From: Gonocerus acuteangulatus
Taxonomy: Eukaryota > Arthropoda > Insecta > Hemiptera > Coreidae
Assembly: GCA_946811695.1 (NCBI GenBank)
Contig: OX328123.1
Coordinates: 45,897,017 to 45,961,016, forward strand
Reading direction: 5' to 3'
Length of the DNA: 64,000 nt
Part shown: positions 58,470-64,000 of the stretch, piece by piece
Layout: each line of letters opens with the position of its first letter
Position numbering within the stretch: position 1 is the first letter of the stretch
The notes under the pieces: generated by a model
What the model saw: only the letters and a program-made list of their open reading frames with translations
The model's database searches: none
Told to the model about the DNA's origin: nothing
Made by a program: the position numbers and the translations under genes

Positions 58470-60300
58470 CGCCTACGTCTATAATAACATAAAGAAAGCC
58501 CTGAAATTGAGAGCGTCATTAAGTTTTGATTGATTTAAAAACAGTAATGATTTTATAAGATATTGAATGTATATTATATTTATAATCGTAATTTACGATA
58601 TTTACATATATTATATGTAAATATCGTATAAATTTAATGCTTAGGAAATGTATTTATTTTCATTTATTTTTACTGAAGTTTAATTATTTATCATAGTATT
58701 ATTATTCAAATCTGTGACTTATGTAAATAGAAAATATGTTGAAGGCAAACTCATTTATTCGGGAAACATTGTATGGAATAAATAAAAATAAAGAAAAGAA
58801 AATAATAAACAAAACTTGCAAAAAAAGAGAAAGACAAAGAAAACTGGCGGTAAGCGAGAGTTGCTAACTCTTCCCCGAATTCTGCTCGGCTTCTAGAAAT
58901 ACTCTATTGCGAACACTAATTAATCCAAACATATTACTCAATTTAATATGTTTTGGTTTACAGAGAAATCCATTTACTTGCTAAACGAGTTCAAAGGAAG
59001 GGAGCTGACAATAAAAGCACTAATTTCTCCGACTTAGTTCATCCCATCCAAAAATTACCTGAGACCAGTTTCTGAAAATCATTTATGGAGTAAGCTTTCG
59101 AACGGCCATGTTCTACTGGCTGCGCTGTCCTAGCCGTTTTGGAAATATTAAAAAAAATACATGAAAATCTAAAAGGTGTTTATGCCTATTAATATTTTTC
59201 CCCCCAATTCTTCAAATATAATCCAACGTTAAATATGTTTTTCTTTTTCAAACGTCTGGAAAATTTAAACTGGATCCGTCATTTTTAAATAACCAAACTA
59301 AAAATTAAGACTGAAAAGAAATCTTTAAATACTATTTTCAAAAACGGTTAAGTTAAAAAAAAAAATGGTTTTGTTCGATTGATTAAGTTGAACACGCATA
59401 AACAGTCTTCGTGCCTATTAACGTTGAATCTATACGGATCCTACTGCTTAATGAACTTATCCAAATTTAAAAATGTATTTACAGTGAGTACGGCTTGGAT
59501 GGACAACAATTTTGCCGAAAGTCGTATTTAGAAAATGAATAATATATGTCTTTACCAGATTCTCTTAATTCCTAGCAATTTAGATTCAAGTCATTATGAT
59601 AATTCGCGAATTGAGGCTTCGAAGACTAATGATACGGATATGGCCCGTCATTAATTACCCCTCCTCGCAATTCTCCTAGCTTTTGAATTTCGAAATTCCA
59701 TTTTGTTGAATGAAATAAATGATTGAAGCAAAATTGACCAGACGGAAATCTAATTTAATTAGCTATAACTCAAGTTTATTCAGGTATTGATCCTTTACAA
59801 ATACCTGTTTTTAACGTTTTTGTGTCTTTATGTCTTCATAAAAAGCGTTTAAATTTAGCAAAGAACAATTCTAATCTTTTATATTAAGCATATCACATAA
59901 TCATTCGATTGGCCCAGTATTACAGGTATAAGTACGCAAAAGTACTGCTGGAGCTGGTATGCACTTATGTGTCAAGCCATGCTTCACGTGAGATTGTTGC
60001 AGGTACCGAATGGCTGATTTCCATAACAAGGTTTAGTACACCGATGTGGTTCGTTTTGACTAATCCGGAATAAAGAGCACCGTGACATTCCGAAATCATT
60101 GAGGTCACGCGGTAACGAGACATTTCCACTTTGCAATTGTAAACCAAACTTCACTGTTACTTCACTTGACGGATTCATGTCTGGTTTTCAGGAAATTCTG
60201 AATTTTACATCAGCCAGAAAGTGTTTAATGACATGAAATGTGTGACGACTTTATTTTTCCTCGAAGGTTCTCACATCTGCATGCATACATATATAAATAA
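58470..60300. other. No recognised gene; exon-like ORF at 59965-60147 (minus)
   Basis: Mostly AT-rich sequence. The minus-strand frame 59965-60147 includes MSRYRVTSMISECHGALYSG and HIGVLNLVMEISHSVPATIS. Its composition is more protein-like than its surroundings, but I cannot name it. A second overlapping frame (59984-60178) is also open. Confidence 0.3.
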
Positions 60301-60305
<5 letters not shown>

Positions 60306-60356
<51 letters not shown>

Positions 60357-60417
60357 TGACATTGATTTGGCTGGACGGTGGTGGTACTGCATCCCAAATA
60401 GGAAAACCAACAAACTC

Positions 60418-60493
<76 letters not shown>
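60306..60493. repeat. (TA)n microsatellites flanking a short unique segment
   Basis: TA tracts at 60306-60354 and 60421-60493. All the YIYIYI ORFs here are artefacts. Confidence 0.97.
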
Positions 60494-60496
<3 letters not shown>

Positions 60497-61742
60497 GAAG
60501 GCGTTGTACCTTTGACCACTTTGCACAATTTTTTTTTAGCTTGAATATTAAGGCTAAATTCATTTCTTTTATTTCATTGTAATTAGCATTCTGTTGCTTA
60601 TTATATTTAATTTTTTCAAGGTTCTAGCTTTACATTTAATATTTTTAATTAATTTTTTTAAAAATAATCGTACAGTGGTCAAAGGTACAACATGTAGTTG
60701 TTTCTATGACCATGGGGTGTTGTACCTCTGACCACGTAAAAACAACACAGCAGTAGTACAGAAAAAAAAATGTATTCAGTAATATTGTAATGAATTGTAA
60801 ATTTAATAAATACAGGACAAGGATGTAAGCATCATAAAAAAGCTGTTATTGATATTATGTTATGCTTAATATGCTGAAAAATCCAGTCCAATCGATAAAC
60901 GTTTTAACTGTCAAGCAGATCCACTAGCAATACTAGGGAATGGAAGTTTAACCACAATGTCTTCAACATCAATATCATACAAATTTTCATCTTCGCTCGT
61001 AAAGTTGCCACTTTCGTTTTTTTTTTTTTTCGCCTTCAATAATTAGCGTTTCAGGAATATCTGTCAGGACACGAGGTTTCCCTTTAGGCCGGCCCCTATT
61101 TGACATTTTCCTTGCCTGCGCATTTGGATGAGGTCTTACAACTTCAGGTGTAACGATAAGGGGCGATAGGTTCGAACTGAGGATTGATAAAGTCAGTTTG
61201 AACTAATTTCATTCATTATTTTTTAAATTATTTGACCAATTGAAGCAACCAATATTAATTATTTTTTAACAAGTTGTAGCAGAAGAACAAAAAAGTTGAA
61301 TTATGAGGAATTACTCAGGGGTGTTGTACCTTTGACCTGGTCAAATGTACAACAACTAGTCGTGGTCAGAGGTACAACACCCTGGTAGTACAAATTAAAA
61401 AGCATGCTACAAATTTTAGGATTAAGATAAATTAATTTCAGAAGCTACACCAGATTTCTTATTGTAATAGCTACTTTGTCAAATGATTTCCATCTAAAAA
61501 GACATAATACAAAAAATATTATGAGGCAAAACGTCATCAATGAATAACTTACATTTTTATGATAAAAATGGATAAGTATTTTTTACAAGAATCCTCTTAG
61601 ACTTGAATAATCCAAAGTTACACAAGCCCTCTAGTGAAGGAGCTAAACACTAATTACACGAAAATTTAAAAAATGTTGCTACATGGCGCCACACCCTCGG
61701 TGGTGAAAGGTACAATATGGTCAGAGGTACAACACCTTCCCC
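60494..61742 (-). mobile_element. pogo-like DNA element with repeated internal motifs
   Basis: TIRs GAGGAAGGCGTTGTACCTTT then GACCA (60494), and the complement of GGGGAAGGTGTTGTACCTCT then GACCA (ends 61742). It is inserted between TA tracts. GTTGTACCTYTGACCA recurs internally in both orientations (60676, 60717, 61321, 61341, 61357, 61711). A transposase C-terminus lies on the minus strand. Confidence 0.8.
60911..61160 (-). pseudogene. pogo/jerky-like transposase C-terminus
   Basis: Minus strand: PEVVRPHPNAQARKMSNRGR, PKGKPRVLTDIPETLIIEGE, an E/K/D-rich stretch, VEDIVVKLPFPSIASGSA and a stop at 60911. The basic RGRPKGK...R.LTDTPE-like motif is typical of the C-terminal tail of pogo-superfamily transposases in arthropods. 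The catalytic core and HTH are not present in the element. Confidence 0.65.
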
Positions 61743-61759
61743 TATATATATATATATAT

Positions 61760-62510
61760 CACTTCTTCTTATTCCTTTCTATGGCAGAGGGTCTATAAAG
61801 TAGTACAACAGTCGTTTAATTCAACTACTTTATTTGAAATATTCTGCCCGACATGTTTCGTGCTTTGTTTCATAACTCCAGGGGTTTTCCTATACAACCT
61901 TATTTTATTATTATTTTTTTTTATAAATATCAAAATTAATATGTTAAAATACATCCTTACCCCCTCTCTAAATAATATTACATTTTAACAATTTTTTTAA
62001 ATTTGTAGTCTTACTTTGTTACGAAGTCCTCTCGCCATTCTCTCTTGTTTGAATCGGGCATAATATTATATGTTCTAATAAATATTGGCGTATTTTACTG
62101 ATTATTTTAACCGTTTTAATTTTATTGCTTATTGGTGTGTTTTCAAGAGGTTCAACCTTGAAAATTAGATGAATATTTTTTGAATCGTTTTAAAGTTGTT
62201 TTTTCTTATTATGGCTGTTTTTGATTTTTTTAAATTATATAAATAGTTTCTTTAATCTTTGCTTTCAACGTTTTCCTTTCCCTATTTAAAATATGAACGT
62301 CCTTAAGATACAAATCATGTTTTTTAGTTATTGCATGTTCCGTCAATGTTGTCCTATTCTCATTCGTGTCTATGCTTTTAGCGTGTTGTTCAATGCTTTT
62401 TGTAATAGCTTTTCCGATTCCCCAATATTGTTGCGTTGCTATCAATACATAGATTATGTATATGTTCTTATTTGTACTTGTAGGTTTTAGTTTGTCCTTC
62501 AAATTTCTAA
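61760..62510 (-). pseudogene. Penelope-like element 3: GIY-YIG remnant and 3' UTR
   Basis: Minus strand: IYIIYVLIATQQYWGIGKAI, TKSIEQHAKSIDTNENRTTL, TEHAITKKHDLYLKDVHILN, RERKTLKAKIKETIYI. The alignment landmarks (QH, LTEHAI..KH, R..K..E) fit a degraded GIY-YIG domain; the YIG core is eroded to YWGIG. Downstream, GAAACAAAGCACGAAACATG then TCGGGCAG (61890-61830) is a Penelope-type 3' signature. Confidence 0.7.
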
Positions 62511-62753
62511 AATTGTTTTCAATTTTATTTTAATATCTCTAATCTATTTTATGTACGTCTATACATATTAATTTAAGTTTATTAGGTAGCTAATAGCTAC
62601 TCGTTTAACGCGGTTTCCTTAATAAAATATTTATTTTGCATTAAGAATTGATTAGTAATTTTCATAATTCAAAATAACAATTTCTTTTTCTAGAAATTCA
62701 TAGTAATCAATTAAAATAGTGTTCAATGTTTTGGCCCTCGCAGCGATACAGGC

Positions 62754-63065
62754 ATCAGATGGCAAATTGACAGACTGGATGGCAAATTGACAGACTGGAT
62801 GGCACATTGACAGACTGGATGGCAAATTGACAGACTGGATGGCACATTGACAGACTGGATGGCAAATTGACAGACTGGATGGCAAATTGACAGACTGGAT
62901 GGCACATTGACAGACTGGATGGCACATTGACAGACTGGATGGCACATTGACAGACTGGATGGCAAATTGACAGACTGGATGGCAAATTGACAGACTGGAT
63001 GGCAAATTGACAGACTGGATGGCAAATTGACAGACTGGATGGCAAATTGACAGGCTGGATGGCAT
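62754..63065. repeat. 20-bp minisatellite, about 15 copies
   Basis: Unit GGCAAATTGACAGACTGGAT, with a variant having C at position 5. The order of variants from left is A A C A C A A C C C A A A A A. The last unit has CAGGCTGG. Because 20 is not a multiple of 3, each reading frame cycles through all three phases, so the minus strand is open in all frames. The resulting 137-residue ORFs are not evidence of protein. Confidence 0.97.
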
Positions 63066-64000
63066 TTGTGCATTGCTCGGCTGTAATCTGTTCCCAGGCC
63101 CATCTGATGGACGGACGAGGTGCTCCTTAGAGGCATTTGGTTCCCTCTATACAGACGAAATTTTCAATGTATCCCCATGCGAAGAAATCAAAGGGACCAC
63201 CACGTCTTATCCAAAGCCCTGGATATTTAAATGTCGAACCAATTTTGGATGGCCTTCCAGTAGTCGGAAATTAAATTCGAAAATTACTTCTATATGTAAG
63301 TTATAATTTGATCTATAGGTAATATTATATACGTGTAGAAGTAGGTGTATAACTATTTGGAAAATGTATATGTACAATATCACTTGGATATTTGTGTTTA
63401 TGGATGCAGATGCTCATCAATCTATTAAATAAAAATGAATCGCTAAATGTGTTGGTAAGCGCAAATCTCGAGAACAACTGAACCGATTTCGATAATTCTT
63501 TTTTTATAATATTCCTTCAAGTTCGAGGATGGTTCTTACGGAGAGAAAAATTAAAAAAAATTGCCTGAAAAAGTCTAAAAACAACACTTTTCGGGTCTTT
63601 TTCACTTCCTTAACGCAAATTAATTCTATGTTCTCAATTATAATATTTTTAACAGTTAACGTATTAGGTTATTTGCGTATAAGCAAAAAAAAATTTAAAT
63701 AGATAAGAACATGTAATCACTAGGTGACAGTAGAATCACATGTTAATAATGCAATTTAAATTAATTTATATTTGCGTTAACGAAGTAAAAAAGACCCCAC
63801 TTTTCTCTATTCCCATACAAAAGATTCGTAATAATACTTAAAGGTCAATTTGAACTCTAATACCATACCATAAAGTGTTAGTGGAGGGGTTCTGGGAAGG
63901 CAAAACAATTGAGTGACGTTAGTATCGTAAAAATATTAATGCCAATATTTATAAGATGGTAACATTACTTAAAAACAAATTGTCTATGGTAAAATGTAAA
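63066..64000. other. No recognised gene; dispersed repeat fragment near 63420-63600
   Basis: AAAATGAATCGCTAAATGTG and GAACCGATTTCGATAATTC followed by GAGGATGGTTCTTACGG read as a dispersed arthropod repeat, loosely similar to starts at 1655 and 2226. The ORF 63073-63306 is unrecognised. Confidence 0.4.

Noticed and set aside
62652..63136. 137-residue repetitive ORFs on the minus strand
   Set aside because: By-product of a 20-bp minisatellite without stops.

Overview
This is a eukaryotic, AT-rich, repeat-saturated intergenic window, almost certainly from an arthropod and most likely an insect. I base that on what is nested here: a mariner and two pogo/Tigger-type elements, three Penelope-like retroelements with GIY-YIG domains, a Jockey-type LINE end, several tRNA-headed SINEs, hAT-type MITEs, a DUF4817-type helix-turn-helix fragment, and many (TA)n microsatellites. 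I found no convincing host gene. Every recognisable coding stretch belongs to a mobile element and nearly all are broken, so this annotation is mainly a map of nested repeats. Family names R1, R2, R3 and M2 are my working labels.

Layout. 1-14.6 kb: R1 copies (dispersed elements of 330-bp 'paragraphs', an internal (TA)n tract and a 3' hairpin followed by GCTAA), a LINE reverse transcriptase split by a hAT-type MITE with an 8-bp target duplication, a mariner inside the (TA)n of an R1 copy, and a 3.2-kb Penelope-like element inside the same R1 copy. 15.4-29.9 kb: the most unusual part. Five arrays of a 160/149-bp satellite carry about 54 copies of a hairpin centred on TAATATTAC. Three and a half of the arrays lie in a roughly 10.9-kb inverted repeat (17535-28416), and one half of its core is duplicated directly to the right. 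30-44.3 kb: further R1 and R2 copies, a 1.7-kb foldback element, a 5'-truncated Jockey-type LINE insertion with target duplication, a second M2 MITE that cuts a DUF4817 fragment, and a second Penelope-like element inside R1. 44.3-64 kb: tRNA-like SINE heads, a hAT-like MITE, a Tigger element, microsatellites, a LINE RNase H and C-terminal fragment, a pogo-like element with repeated 16-bp motifs, a third Penelope remnant and a 20-bp minisatellite.

How the parts relate. Elements are inserted into elements: mariner, Penelope and SINE in R1; LINE in R2; MITE in LINE; M2 in DUF4817 sequence. Four elements sit in (TA)n tracts. The satellite hairpins, the R2 inverted termini and the R1 flanks form one fold-back complex. 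It resembles a foldback transposon or a product of hairpin-mediated replication. Its TAATATTAC apex recalls the nick site of rolling-circle (HUH/Rep) origins, but no Rep-like gene is visible, so that link is a hypothesis only. A palindrome this large could also be an assembly artefact and needs long-read confirmation.
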